The translations under genes were made by a program, and so were the position numbers. DNA of 64,000 nt from Lysobacter sp. Lineage in GTDB: Bacteria > Pseudomonadota > Gammaproteobacteria > Xanthomonadales > Xanthomonadaceae. This document shows positions 7,679 through 16,088 of the stretch, one piece after another (position 1 is the first letter of the stretch; each line of letters begins with the position of its first letter). The notes beneath the pieces were generated by a model. It saw nothing but the letters and a program-made list of their open reading frames with translations. It had not been told where the DNA came from and did not search any database. The stretch spans positions 1 through 64,000 of the forward strand of contig JASLDW010000032.1 in NCBI GenBank assembly GCA_030151365.1. Direction: 5' to 3'.

Positions 7679-9817
7679 ATGGCGCGAGCGGGCAAACCCG
7701 CGCCGGCACTGGCGGCGGCCGGACTGGCCGCGATCGCCACCTTGCCCGGCGTCGGCCCGCAGATGTCGGCGAAGCTGGCGGAACGCGGGCTGGAAACGCT
7801 GCAGGACCTGTGGTTCTGGTTGCCGCGCGGGTATGAAGACCGCACCAGGCTGACGCCGATCCGCGCGCTGCAATCCGGTATCGCCGCGCAGGTCGAAGGC
7901 ACGGTGCAGGCGGTCGAGCGCGGCTTCCGTTATCGCCCGCAACTGAAGGTCGCGCTGGCCGACGAATCGCGCGGCACCCTGCTGATGCGCTTCTTCCATT
8001 TCCGTTCCCAGCAGGCCAACCAGTTCCAGCCGGGCACGCGCGTGCGCGCGTTCGGCACGCCGAAACCGGGACAGCTCGGGCTCGAGATGGTGCATCCCAG
8101 CTATCGCGTGCTTGGCAGCGAAGAAGCGGAACTGAGCGATCGCCTCGATCCGGTCTATCCGCAACTCGAAGGCGTGACACCAGCGACATTGAAGCGCCTG
8201 ATCGGCGAAGCACTGAAGCGCCTGCCCGACGAAGCCGAACTCGAACTATTGCCGGCAGACATCGCGCGCGCACTGGAGTTGCCGGCATTGCGCGAAGCCT
8301 TGCTGACCTTGCACCGTCCGCCCGCCGACGCCGATCTCGCGGCGCTGCAATCCGGCCACCATCCGGCGCAACGGCGGCTGGCATTGGAGGAAATGCTGGC
8401 GCACCAATTGAGCCTGCGCCGCCAGCGCATCGCCATGCAGAAACATGGCGCGGTGAAGCTCGGGAAATCCACGCAACTCGCCGAGCGTCTGCGCGCGTCG
8501 TTGCCGTTCGCGCTCACCCGTGCGCAGGAGCGCGTGTTCGCCGAGGTGCGCGAGGATCTTGCGCAGCCGCATCCGATGTTGCGGCTGGTGCAGGGCGATG
8601 TCGGCAGTGGCAAGACCGTGGTCGCGGCACTCGCCGCATTGCTGGCGATCGATGGCGGATACCAGGCGGCGTTGATGGCGCCCACCGAGCTGCTGGCCGA
8701 GCAGCACTACAACACGCTGCGCAACTGGCTGGAACCGTTGGGCATCGATGTCGCGTGGCTGGCGGGCAAGGTCGGCGGCAAGGCGCGTACCGCGGTGCTT
8801 CAGACGATCGCGAACGGCGAAGCGAAACTGGTGGTGGGAACCCACGCATTGATGCAGGAAGGCATCGCCTTCCACGATCTCGCGCTGGCGATCGTCGACG
8901 AGCAGCATCGCTTCGGCGTGCAGCAACGCCTGGCCCTGCGTGACAAGGGCAGGGCGGGGGTGGATGACGCTTCGTCGCCGGCTTCTCATCAGCGTGTGCC
9001 GCACCAGCTGGTGATGACCGCGACGCCGATTCCGCGCACGCTGGCGATGGCCGCCTATGCCGACCTCGATGTCTCGGTGATCGACGAGTTGCCGCCGGGA
9101 CGCACGCCGGTGCAGACCATCGTGCTGACGTCGGAGCGCCGCCCCGAACTGGTCGAACGCATCCGCGCCGCCTGCGCCGAAGGCCGCCAGGCCTACTGGG
9201 TGTGCACGCTGATCGACGAGTCCGACGAGGTGATCGCGCAGGCCGCGCAAGGTACCTACGAGGCATTGGTCGCGCAATTGCCGGAATTGCGCATCGGCCT
9301 CGTGCATGGGCGGATGAACGCACGCGACAAGCAGGCGGCGATGCTCGATTTCAAGGCCGGCAAGATCGACCTGCTCGTTGCGACGACGGTGATCGAAGTC
9401 GGCGTCGACGTGCCGAACGCCTCGCTGATGATCATCGAGAACGCCGAGCGCCTCGGCCTCGCGCAGCTACACCAGCTGCGCGGGCGGGTGGGACGCGGCG
9501 CCACCGCGTCGGCCTGCGTGCTCATGTACCAGTCGCCGCTGGGGCAGATCGCGCGCCAGCGCCTGGAAACCATGCGCGAAACCAGCGACGGCTTCCGCAT
9601 CGCCGAAAAGGATCTGGAATTGCGCGGCCCCGGCGAACTGCTCGGCACGCGCCAGACCGGACTCGCCGCGTTCCGCATCGCCGATCTCGCCCGCGACGCC
9701 GACCTGCTGCCGCAGGTGCAGCGCATCGCCGAGCGCTTGCTGAAGGAGGATGCCGCCTGTGCCGAACGCATCGTCCAGCGCTGGGTGGGGGGCGCGGCGC
9801 GCTATGCTTCGGCATGA
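7679..9817 (+). CDS. recG: ATP-dependent DNA helicase RecG
   Basis: The 712-residue superfamily 2 helicase remodels stalled forks and branched recombination intermediates. The N-terminal wedge/OB domain carries LPRGYEDRT and TMRFFHF-like residues. Walker A GDVGSGKT is at residues 306-313, the DEQH box is in IVDEQHRFGVQQR, and motif III is MTATPIPRTLAM. Motif VI lies in QLRGRVGRG. A short Ser/His-rich insert lies between the DEQH box and motif III (about residues 425-440), which I have not seen discussed but looks lineage-specific. The start ATG 7679 follows ridA by only three bases. Confidence 0.96.
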   Translation: MARAGKPAPALAAAGLAAIATLPGVGPQMSAKLAERGLETLQDLWFWLPRGYEDRTRLTPIRALQSGIAAQVEGTVQAVERGFRYRPQLKVALADESRGTLLMRFFHFRSQQANQFQPGTRVRAFGTPKPGQLGLEMVHPSYRVLGSEEAELSDRLDPVYPQLEGVTPATLKRLIGEALKRLPDEAELELLPADIARALELPALREALLTLHRPPADADLAALQSGHHPAQRRLALEEMLAHQLSLRRQRIAMQKHGAVKLGKSTQLAERLRASLPFALTRAQERVFAEVREDLAQPHPMLRLVQGDVGSGKTVVAALAALLAIDGGYQAALMAPTELLAEQHYNTLRNWLEPLGIDVAWLAGKVGGKARTAVLQTIANGEAKLVVGTHALMQEGIAFHDLALAIVDEQHRFGVQQRLALRDKGRAGVDDASSPASHQRVPHQLVMTATPIPRTLAMAAYADLDVSVIDELPPGRTPVQTIVLTSERRPELVERIRAACAEGRQAYWVCTLIDESDEVIAQAAQGTYEALVAQLPELRIGLVHGRMNARDKQAAMLDFKAGKIDLLVATTVIEVGVDVPNASLMIIENAERLGLAQLHQLRGRVGRGATASACVLMYQSPLGQIARQRLETMRETSDGFRIAEKDLELRGPGELLGTRQTGLAAFRIADLARDADLLPQVQRIAERLLKEDAACAERIVQRWVGGAARYASA

Positions 9818-9833
9818 CGACAGAGAAGAAGAA

Positions 9834-10772
9834 ATGACCGACAAGATCCCGCTCCTGATCGATACCGATCCCGGCGTCGACGACGCCCTCGCCATCCTGA
9901 TGGCCTTCAATTCCCCCGATCACGACGTGGTCGGATTGAGCATCGCCGCCGGCAACGTCGGCCTCGACCACACCGTGCGCAACGCGCTGAAGCTGTGCGA
10001 AGTCGCCGGGCGCGACGAAGTACCGGTCTTTGCAGGCGCACCGAAGCCCTTGCTGCACCACTCCGACGATGCCGCCGCCGTCCACGGCCAGGACGGGTTC
10101 GGCGATATCGGCTTCGCGCCGGCAAAACGCCAGGCCGACGCCGAACACGCCGCGCTCGGCATCCTGCGCCTCTCGCACGAACATGCCGGGAAGCTGATGA
10201 TCGTCGCGTTGGCGCCGCTGACCAATGTCGCGCTGGCGCTCAAGCTAGACCCGACGCTGCCGCAACGGGTGGCGCGGCTGGTGGTGATGGGCGGTGCGGT
10301 GACTGGCCACGGCAACATCACCCCGAGCGGCGAGTTCAACACCTGGTTCGACCCCGAAGCCGCCCACATCGTCTTCGAGGCCTTCCCGCAGTTCGATCTC
10401 TGCGACTGGGAGGCCAACCTCCGCCACGGCTTCCCCCACGAGGCGATGGACCGGTGGCTGCAGGTCGATTCGCCGCGCGCCCGCTTCTACGACGCCATCT
10501 CCGCCCATACCCGGCGCTGGTCGAGGGAGAAGCGGGGCTCCTACTGGCATTCCGCCGACGGCTACGCCATGGCCTGCGCCCTGGCCCCGGAAGGCATCCA
10601 GGAGGCCGAATCGCGGCCGCTGTCGGTCCAGCTGGGGCTGGGTCCGGCTCGCGGCTTCACCATCGTCGACTGGCTGCGGATGACCGGCCGGCCGGACAAC
10701 GCCCGGATCGTCCAGACCTACGACGGCGAGCGCTACCAGGCCATGATCCGGGCCGCGCTGGCGGCCAGTTGA
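9834..10772 (+). CDS. Inosine/uridine-preferring nucleoside hydrolase
   Basis: The 312-residue protein is a calcium-dependent N-ribohydrolase that cleaves nucleosides to base and ribose. The signature DTDPGVDDA (D10, D12, D16, D17) forms the Ca2+/ribose site. Other typical elements are the conserved VVMGGA segment, then NTWFDPEAA, and a C-terminal VQTYDGERY. I chose ATG 9834 because a GA-rich ribosome site (AGAGAAGAAG) precedes it and the signature lies close to this start. It is 16 bp downstream of recG. Substrate specificity within the family cannot be told from sequence. Confidence 0.92.
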   Translation: MTDKIPLLIDTDPGVDDALAILMAFNSPDHDVVGLSIAAGNVGLDHTVRNALKLCEVAGRDEVPVFAGAPKPLLHHSDDAAAVHGQDGFGDIGFAPAKRQADAEHAALGILRLSHEHAGKLMIVALAPLTNVALALKLDPTLPQRVARLVVMGGAVTGHGNITPSGEFNTWFDPEAAHIVFEAFPQFDLCDWEANLRHGFPHEAMDRWLQVDSPRARFYDAISAHTRRWSREKRGSYWHSADGYAMACALAPEGIQEAESRPLSVQLGLGPARGFTIVDWLRMTGRPDNARIVQTYDGERYQAMIRAALAAS

Positions 10773-10834
10773 CCCGGCGGGGGAGTGCCGCTATCATGGC
10801 CGGCTCATTCCAGTAACCAGTACTCGGTGCCGCC

Positions 10835-11077
10835 ATGAAGGCCGATCTTCACCCCAACTACCGCGAAGTCGTCTTCCAGGACGTCACCTCCGACTTCAAG
10901 TTCCTGACCCGCTCGACGATGGCGACCAAGGAAACGATCAAGTGGGAAGACGGTAACGAGTACCCGTTGATCAAGGTCGAAATCTCCTCGGCCACGCATC
11001 CGTTCTACACCGGCCAGAACAAGGTCATGGACACGAGCGGTCGCATCGACAAGTTCAAGAAGCGTTACGCCAAGTAA
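10835..11077 (+). CDS. rpmE2: 50S ribosomal protein L31 type B (zinc-independent)
   Basis: The 80-residue protein matches the type B (YkgM-like) form of L31: MKADLHPNYREVVFQDV, then STHPFYTG-like residues and RIDKFKKRYAK at the end. It contains no CxxC motif and so cannot hold the zinc of the type A form. In bacteria with both forms, the type B gene is usually induced under zinc starvation. No Zur-like box was recognised by eye upstream, and in this lineage type B is probably the main L31. Confidence 0.95.
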   Translation: MKADLHPNYREVVFQDVTSDFKFLTRSTMATKETIKWEDGNEYPLIKVEISSATHPFYTGQNKVMDTSGRIDKFKKRYAK

Positions 11078-11133
11078 GACCTTGGTCGAAGCAGGCGCGC
11101 GACGGTGATCGCGCGAACTTCGATCACCCCCGC

Positions 11134-11158
11134 AAACGGCCGCCAAGTGCGGCCGTTT
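11134..11158. terminator. Strong hairpin terminator after rpmE2
   Basis: AAACGGCCGC (11134-11143) pairs perfectly with GCGGCCGTTT (11149-11158) across a 5-base loop, with A and T tracts on either side. It can terminate in both directions and separates rpmE2 from gltA. Confidence 0.85.
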
Positions 11159-11227
11159 CGCGTATCCGGGCGCGGGCGCGAGGTCCCCGCCGGCGCCATG
11201 CGCGCGTGAATGTTCAAACGGTCGTTG

Positions 11228-11236
11228 TGCGATAAT
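11228..11236 (+). promoter_or_regulatory. Possible extended -10 promoter of gltA
   Basis: TGCGATAAT at 11228-11236 resembles an extended -10 element (TGn followed by a hexamer one base from TATAAT). No good -35 is seen. If real, transcription starts near 11243, which supports the GTG start at 11302 rather than the longer TTG-initiated frame from 11236. Confidence 0.35.
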
Positions 11237-11301
11237 TGACGCATCGCAAAAACCGGTTTCGGGACTCCCGTGCGACCGGTAACGAACTGGAGAATCACGC
11301 C

Positions 11302-12591
11302 GTGACCGAAGCCAAGACCGCGACGCTGAGCGTCGCCGACAAGAGCAGTACCCTGCCGGTGATCAAACCGGTCCTGGGCCAGGACTGCATCGACATCAGC
11401 AAGCTGCCGAAGGACACCGGCTGCTTCACCTACGACAACGGTTTCACCGCGACGGCATCGTGCAAGTCGGCCATCACCTACATCGACGGCGATGCCGGCG
11501 TGCTGATGTACCGCGGCTACCCGATCGAGCAACTGGCCCAGCATTCCAGCTTCATGGAAGTGGCCTACCTGCTGATGAACGGCCAGCTGCCGACGGCGCA
11601 GGAGTTCACCGCGTTCGAGGACGAAGTCGCGCACCACACGATGCTGCACGAAGCGTTCAAGCAGTTCATCGGCGGTTTCCGCCACGATGCCCACCCGATG
11701 GCGATGCTGATGGGCATGCTCGGTTCGATGGCGAGCTTCTACCACAACGACCACGATTACGACGATCCGGAACAGCGCCGCCTCGCCGCGATCCGCCTGA
11801 TCGCCAAGGTGCCGACGATCGCCGCGATGTGTTATCGCCACAGCATCGGCTGGCCGGTGCGCTATCCGCGCAACAACCTCGAATACGTCACCCGCTTCCT
11901 GCACATGATGTTCGAAGTGCCGTCGGAGCCGCTGCAGCTCAATCCGGTGGCGGCCAAGGCGCTCGACCTGCTGTTCATCCTCCACGCCGACCACGAGCAG
12001 AACGCGTCGACGTCGACGGTGCGCCTCGTGGGTTCGACCGGCGCCAATCCCTATGCCTGCATCGCCTCGGGCGTCGCCGCGTTGTGGGGGCCGGCGCACG
12101 GCGGCGCCAACGAAGCCGTGCTCAAGATGCTCAACGAGATCGGTTCGCCGGCCAATGTCCAGGGCGCGGTCGAGAAGGCCAAGGACAAGGAATCCGGTTT
12201 CCGCCTGATGGGCTTCGGCCATCGCGTCTACAAGAACTTCGATCCGCGCGCCAAGATCATCCGCGAGATGACCTACAAGGTGCTGAACGAACTCGGCGTC
12301 AACGATCCGCTGCTCGACGTCGCGATGAAGCTGGAAGAGGCCGCGCTGAAGGACGACTACTTCATCCAGCGCAAGCTCTACCCGAACGTCGACTTCTACA
12401 GCGGCATCATCTACAAGGCGCTGAAGATCCCGACCGAGATGTTCACCGTGATGTTCGCGATCGCGCGCACCGCCGGCTGGATCAGCCACTGGATGGAACA
12501 GCAGGTCGATCCGGAAATGAAGATCGGCCGCCCGCGCCAGATCTACATCGGCCACGACAAGCGCGATTACACCGCGATCGACAAGCGCTGA
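11302..12591 (+). CDS. gltA: Citrate synthase (type II, hexameric)
   Basis: The 429-residue enzyme condenses acetyl-CoA and oxaloacetate to citrate at the entry of the TCA cycle. Recognisable segments are FTATASCKSAITYIDGD, the LYRGYPIEQL-like signature, DHEQNASTSTVRL, WGPAHGGANEAVLKML with a catalytic His, and GFGHRVYKNFDPRAKI. I use GTG 11302, preceded by CTGGAGA. It gives the N-terminus TEAKTATLSVADK, which matches xanthomonad citrate synthases. A TTG-initiated longer version from 11236 would begin in the likely promoter. It is monocistronic, with terminators on both sides. Confidence 0.95.
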   Translation: MTEAKTATLSVADKSSTLPVIKPVLGQDCIDISKLPKDTGCFTYDNGFTATASCKSAITYIDGDAGVLMYRGYPIEQLAQHSSFMEVAYLLMNGQLPTAQEFTAFEDEVAHHTMLHEAFKQFIGGFRHDAHPMAMLMGMLGSMASFYHNDHDYDDPEQRRLAAIRLIAKVPTIAAMCYRHSIGWPVRYPRNNLEYVTRFLHMMFEVPSEPLQLNPVAAKALDLLFILHADHEQNASTSTVRLVGSTGANPYACIASGVAALWGPAHGGANEAVLKMLNEIGSPANVQGAVEKAKDKESGFRLMGFGHRVYKNFDPRAKIIREMTYKVLNELGVNDPLLDVAMKLEEAALKDDYFIQRKLYPNVDFYSGIIYKALKIPTEMFTVMFAIARTAGWISHWMEQQVDPEMKIGRPRQIYIGHDKRDYTAIDKR

Positions 12592-12613
12592 TCGCCGCGC
12601 AGTCGCAATGCAG

Positions 12614-12642
12614 AACGCCCCGCTTCGAGCGGGGCGTTTTCG
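12614..12642 (+). terminator. Rho-independent terminator of gltA
   Basis: AACGCCCCGCT (12614-12624) pairs with AGCGGGGCGTT (12628-12638) across a 3-base loop and is followed by TT and a broken T tract. It lies 22 bp after the gltA stop. Confidence 0.88.
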
Positions 12643-12653
12643 TTTCGGGAAGG

Positions 12654-13304
12654 TCAGCGCGCCAGCGCCTCATAACCGGCGATCTCGTCCTCCGCCAGCA
12701 ATGCCCGCAACTGGCTGGCCGAAGCGCGCGCCATCGGCTTCTCGGTGACCGGAGACAACGGTGCCTGTCGCAGCGCGTCGCGCGGCAGCACGGTGAGGTC
12801 GAAGGTGGCGTCGTCGGCGTTGAACACCCAGACGTCGAAGTCGCCGCTGCGTTCGCGATCCAGGCGCAGGCGGCGCATGCGCGAGTCGGCGGGGATGTCG
12901 TGTTCCTGCAGCCAGATCGCGACCTCGCGCGGATCGTCGCTGAAGAGGTGCAGCAGTACCGGCGCATTGGCGTCGGCGGTGCCGTCCAGCACCGGGCCCA
13001 CCAAGCGCGGCTCGAACGGGGCGAAGAAGTCGAGCGCGCGCAGCGCGGCCTCGCGGCGGCTGCGCAGGCGCTCCTCCATGTCGTCGCCGTGGAACAGGCG
13101 CTGGTAGCCGCGCAACGCTTCCTCGATCTCGCGATTGCGCGGCAGCGAGGCGTCGTCGTGAAAACCGAGGCGTTCGGCGGCCTTGAGCTTGGCCTGGTGG
13201 AAATCGCGGATGCCGCTCTCCGACATCAGGCGGGCCGCTTCGTGCGCCAGTCGCTGGCGCCGCTCCCTGGTCCGGGCCTCGGCATGTTGGCGAGCGCGGT
13301 GCAT
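12654..13304 (-). CDS. Conserved hypothetical protein, nucleotidyltransferase-like by impression
   Basis: The 216-residue cytoplasmic protein has a basic, Arg/Ala-rich helical N-terminus (HRARQHAEARTRERRQRLA) followed by MSESGIRDFHQAKLKAAERLG. In the middle it carries FEPRLVGPVLDGTADANAPV, then an LHLFSDDP strand and a C-terminal LSPVTEKPMARASASQLRALL. The same block order is familiar from unnamed proteobacterial proteins sometimes labelled as nucleotidyltransferases, and the G-x-x-x-G-T-A-D stretch could fit such a fold. No catalytic residues can be assigned with confidence. It is convergent with gltA and 106 bp downstream of nothing in its own direction other than mrcA, which ends at 13411 upstream of its start. 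Confidence 0.75.
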   Translation of the reverse strand: MHRARQHAEARTRERRQRLAHEAARLMSESGIRDFHQAKLKAAERLGFHDDASLPRNREIEEALRGYQRLFHGDDMEERLRSRREAALRALDFFAPFEPRLVGPVLDGTADANAPVLLHLFSDDPREVAIWLQEHDIPADSRMRRLRLDRERSGDFDVWVFNADDATFDLTVLPRDALRQAPLSPVTEKPMARASASQLRALLAEDEIAGYEALAR

Positions 13305-13410
13305 GGCAGGCTCCCTGTCGAGGTTCCATCGACTCTAGCCTAGTGGCGGTGACGCCGCCACCACGGCCGGAACCTGTTTACGCTCCGTTACGAGCGAAGG
13401 CCAGCAAGCC

Positions 13411-15894
13411 CTAGAAGATGTCGTACGCGTCTTCCTTGGGCGCTTCCTGCTGCGTCTGTTCGTCCTTCGGCGCCTGGCTGTAATCGACGATGTCCGGATT
13501 GTTCTGCAGGTCTTCTTCCTTCAGCCATTCGCCGTTGACCTGGACCATGCCATTGGGGACCTCGCGCTTGACCTGCGGCTGGTCCTTGATGGCGTCGCGC
13601 ATATAGTCGATCCAGATCGGCAGGGCGGCCTTGCCGCCGTATTCGCCATAGCCCAGCGAATCGTCGTCGTCGCGACCGACCCAGACCACAGTCACCAGGT
13701 TGCCGCCGAAGCCGGAGAACCAGGCGTCGCGGTGATCGTTGGTGGAGCCGGTCTTGCCGCCGATGTCCTCGCGGTCGAGCACGCGGGCCGCGGTCGCGGT
13801 GCCGCGCTTGACCACGTCCTGCATCATCGTCACCAGCTGGTAGGCGATGCGTTCGTCGATGGCGCGCGGCGCGATCGCCGAGCCTTCCGGCAACGCCACC
13901 GGCTTCGCGGCTTCCTTCGGCATGCCGCCCTTCGCCGCGACCTCGGGCTTGGGCTTCTCCGCCTGCGGGCCGCCGAGGTTGAAGCCGTCGACGACGTCGG
14001 GCTGTTGCGGCTTGGCCGCGCCCTGTGCATCGACAGTGGTCGACGGCGGCAGGTTGGTGCCGGCGCAGCCACGGCAGGCGACCGCCGGATTTTCCTTGAA
14101 CAGCTGCTTGCCGCTGGCGTCCTTGACGGTGTCGATGAACCAGACGTTGACGCGGAAGCCGCCGTTGGCGAACGCGGCATAGCCGCGCGCCATGTCGATC
14201 GGGCGCAGCGAGGCGGCGCCCAGCGACATCGACAGGTTGCGCGGCAATTCTTTTTCGTTGAAGCCGAAGTGGGTGATGAAGCGGATCGCGTAATCGACGC
14301 CGATCGCGTCGAGCAGGCGCACCGACACCAGGTTGCGCGATTGCACCAGCGCTTCGCGCAGCTTGATCGGACCGGCGAACCCGCCGCCGTCGTTTTGCGG
14401 GCGCCAGATGTGGTTGCTGCGGTCGCGGAACACCACCGGCGCGTCGAGCACGATCGACGACGGGTTGTAGCCACGCTCGAAGGCCGCCGCGTAGACGAAC
14501 GGCTTGAAGCTGGAGCCCGGCTGGCGACGCGCCTGGGTGGCGCGGTTGAAGGAATTGCCGTTGAAGCTGAGGCCGCCGATCAGGGCCTTGAGGGCGCCGT
14601 TGTCGTAGTCGATCGATACCAGTGCCGATTGCGCGCGCGGCAATTGTTCGATCGCCCAGCCCTTGTCATTGGTCTCGGTGATGCGGGCGACGTCGCCGCG
14701 CTTGAACAGCGCGGCCGGCGTGCGACCCGGCCAGCTCGCCGCCAGCGATGCCGGCAGCGTCATCACCTTGCCTTGCGCGTTCACCACCTGTGCGCTGCCG
14801 CTGGCTTCGGTCGACAGCACCACGACCGGCACCAGCGCCGCCTGCACCGGGAACGGCGCCAGGCGCTTGGCGGTCTGTTCCGGCGTTTCCCCGGCAGGCA
14901 GGTCGAAATGCTTTTCCGGGCCGCGCCAGCCGTGGCGATGGTCGTAGGTGCGCAGGCCATGGCGCACGGCGATGTCCGCGGCCAGCTGCATCTTCGAGTC
15001 GATGGTGGTGGTGACTTCGTAGCCTTGCTCCAGCGCCTGCGGGCCGTAGCGGGTCAGCATTTCCTGGCGGACCATTTCGGCGACGTAGGGCGCGTAGACC
15101 TCGACCGGGCGTTCGTGCGGCGCGGCGTGCATCGGTTCGGCGGCGGCGGCATCGGCGGCGGCCTTGCTCACCATCCCCAGCTGGGCCATGCGCGGCAGGA
15201 TGTAGTTGTTGCGGCGATCGCGGTTGCGGTCGGGATCGTCCAGCGGATTGCCGGTGGACGGGAATTTCGGGGTGCCCGCCAAGGTCGCCGCTTCCCCCAG
15301 CGTCAACTGGTCGAGCGACTTGCCGTAGTAGAACTGCGCGGCCGCGGCGATGCCGTAGCTGCGATTGCCGAAGAACGACTTGTTGAGGTAGAGCTCGAGG
15401 ATCTGGTCCTTGCTCAGGTTCTGCTCGATCTTGCGGGCGAGCAGCATTTCGCGGAACTTGCGCTTGAAGCTGCGCTCCGGCGTCAGGAAGAACTGGCGCG
15501 CCACCTGCTGGGTGATGGTGGAGCCGCCGGGCACGCGCTTGTCGCTGGTGGTCGCCATCAGCCAGATCGCGCGGGCGATGCCCTTGTAGTCGAGCCCGCC
15601 GTGCTTGTAGAAGTCGGCGTCCTCGGTGGCGATGAAGGCGTCCTTGACCTGCTGCGGCACCTTGGCGATGTCGACCGGGATGCGCCGGCTCTCCCCGAAC
15701 ACCGCCATCAGCTTGCCGTCGGCCGAATACACCGCCATCGGTTGCTGCAACTGCACATCGCGCAGGGTGGTGACGTCCGGAAGGTCCCGGCTGACGCTGA
15801 CATACAGTCCGGCGAAGACCAGGCCGCTGATGAGGACGAGCGCGGTGCAGGCCAGCAGGGCCCATTTCAGGAGACGGCGGACGACTGGAGGCAT
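13411..15894 (-). CDS. mrcA: Penicillin-binding protein 1A (bifunctional peptidoglycan synthase)
   Basis: The 827-residue inner-membrane enzyme polymerises glycan strands and cross-links peptides. A short cytoplasmic N-terminus precedes one transmembrane segment (about residues 10-31). The glycosyltransferase domain has catalytic E91 in EDADFYKHGGLD and the GGSTITQQ motif. An OB-like insert follows. The transpeptidase domain carries SxxK at S461-K464 and a KTG box in GGKTGSTND. I prefer ATG 15894, since the frame's first ATG (16011) would add a 39-residue tail. A Pro/Ala/Lys-rich insert between the SxN region and KTG, and an acidic Gln-rich tail, are lineage-type additions. Divergent from pilMNOPQ, the usual arrangement in gammaproteobacteria. 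Confidence 0.95.
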   Translation of the reverse strand: MPPVVRRLLKWALLACTALVLISGLVFAGLYVSVSRDLPDVTTLRDVQLQQPMAVYSADGKLMAVFGESRRIPVDIAKVPQQVKDAFIATEDADFYKHGGLDYKGIARAIWLMATTSDKRVPGGSTITQQVARQFFLTPERSFKRKFREMLLARKIEQNLSKDQILELYLNKSFFGNRSYGIAAAAQFYYGKSLDQLTLGEAATLAGTPKFPSTGNPLDDPDRNRDRRNNYILPRMAQLGMVSKAAADAAAAEPMHAAPHERPVEVYAPYVAEMVRQEMLTRYGPQALEQGYEVTTTIDSKMQLAADIAVRHGLRTYDHRHGWRGPEKHFDLPAGETPEQTAKRLAPFPVQAALVPVVVLSTEASGSAQVVNAQGKVMTLPASLAASWPGRTPAALFKRGDVARITETNDKGWAIEQLPRAQSALVSIDYDNGALKALIGGLSFNGNSFNRATQARRQPGSSFKPFVYAAAFERGYNPSSIVLDAPVVFRDRSNHIWRPQNDGGGFAGPIKLREALVQSRNLVSVRLLDAIGVDYAIRFITHFGFNEKELPRNLSMSLGAASLRPIDMARGYAAFANGGFRVNVWFIDTVKDASGKQLFKENPAVACRGCAGTNLPPSTTVDAQGAAKPQQPDVVDGFNLGGPQAEKPKPEVAAKGGMPKEAAKPVALPEGSAIAPRAIDERIAYQLVTMMQDVVKRGTATAARVLDREDIGGKTGSTNDHRDAWFSGFGGNLVTVVWVGRDDDDSLGYGEYGGKAALPIWIDYMRDAIKDQPQVKREVPNGMVQVNGEWLKEEDLQNNPDIVDYSQAPKDEQTQQEAPKEDAYDIF

Positions 15895-16005
15895 GAGCCG
15901 GGAAGCTGGGGAACGGCCGGCCAGTATACGAAGCGGCCATGGCTGGCGACCGATCGGGGGAGGCGGGGCAAAGCCTGTCTTGTCGACGGAACCTAAAGTA
16001 AAGTC

Positions 16006-16034
16006 TTGCATTGTCGTGAAAAGTTCGTTATTTA
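16006..16034 (+). promoter_or_regulatory. Sigma70-like promoter of the pilMNOPQ operon
   Basis: TTGCAT (16006-16011) and TATTTA (16029-16034) are separated by 17 bp, leaving about 50 bp to the pilM start. This is the best promoter candidate in the 194-bp spacer between mrcA and pilM. Confidence 0.5.
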
Positions 16035-16088
16035 GCTTTCGTTGGATTTGACGCTCGTCTCAAGTTCTCCAAACAAGGGGCAGACACG

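Noticed and set aside
13732..15996. Open frame of 754 codons on the plus strand
   Set aside because: It is antisense to mrcA; the composition is that of a shadow frame.
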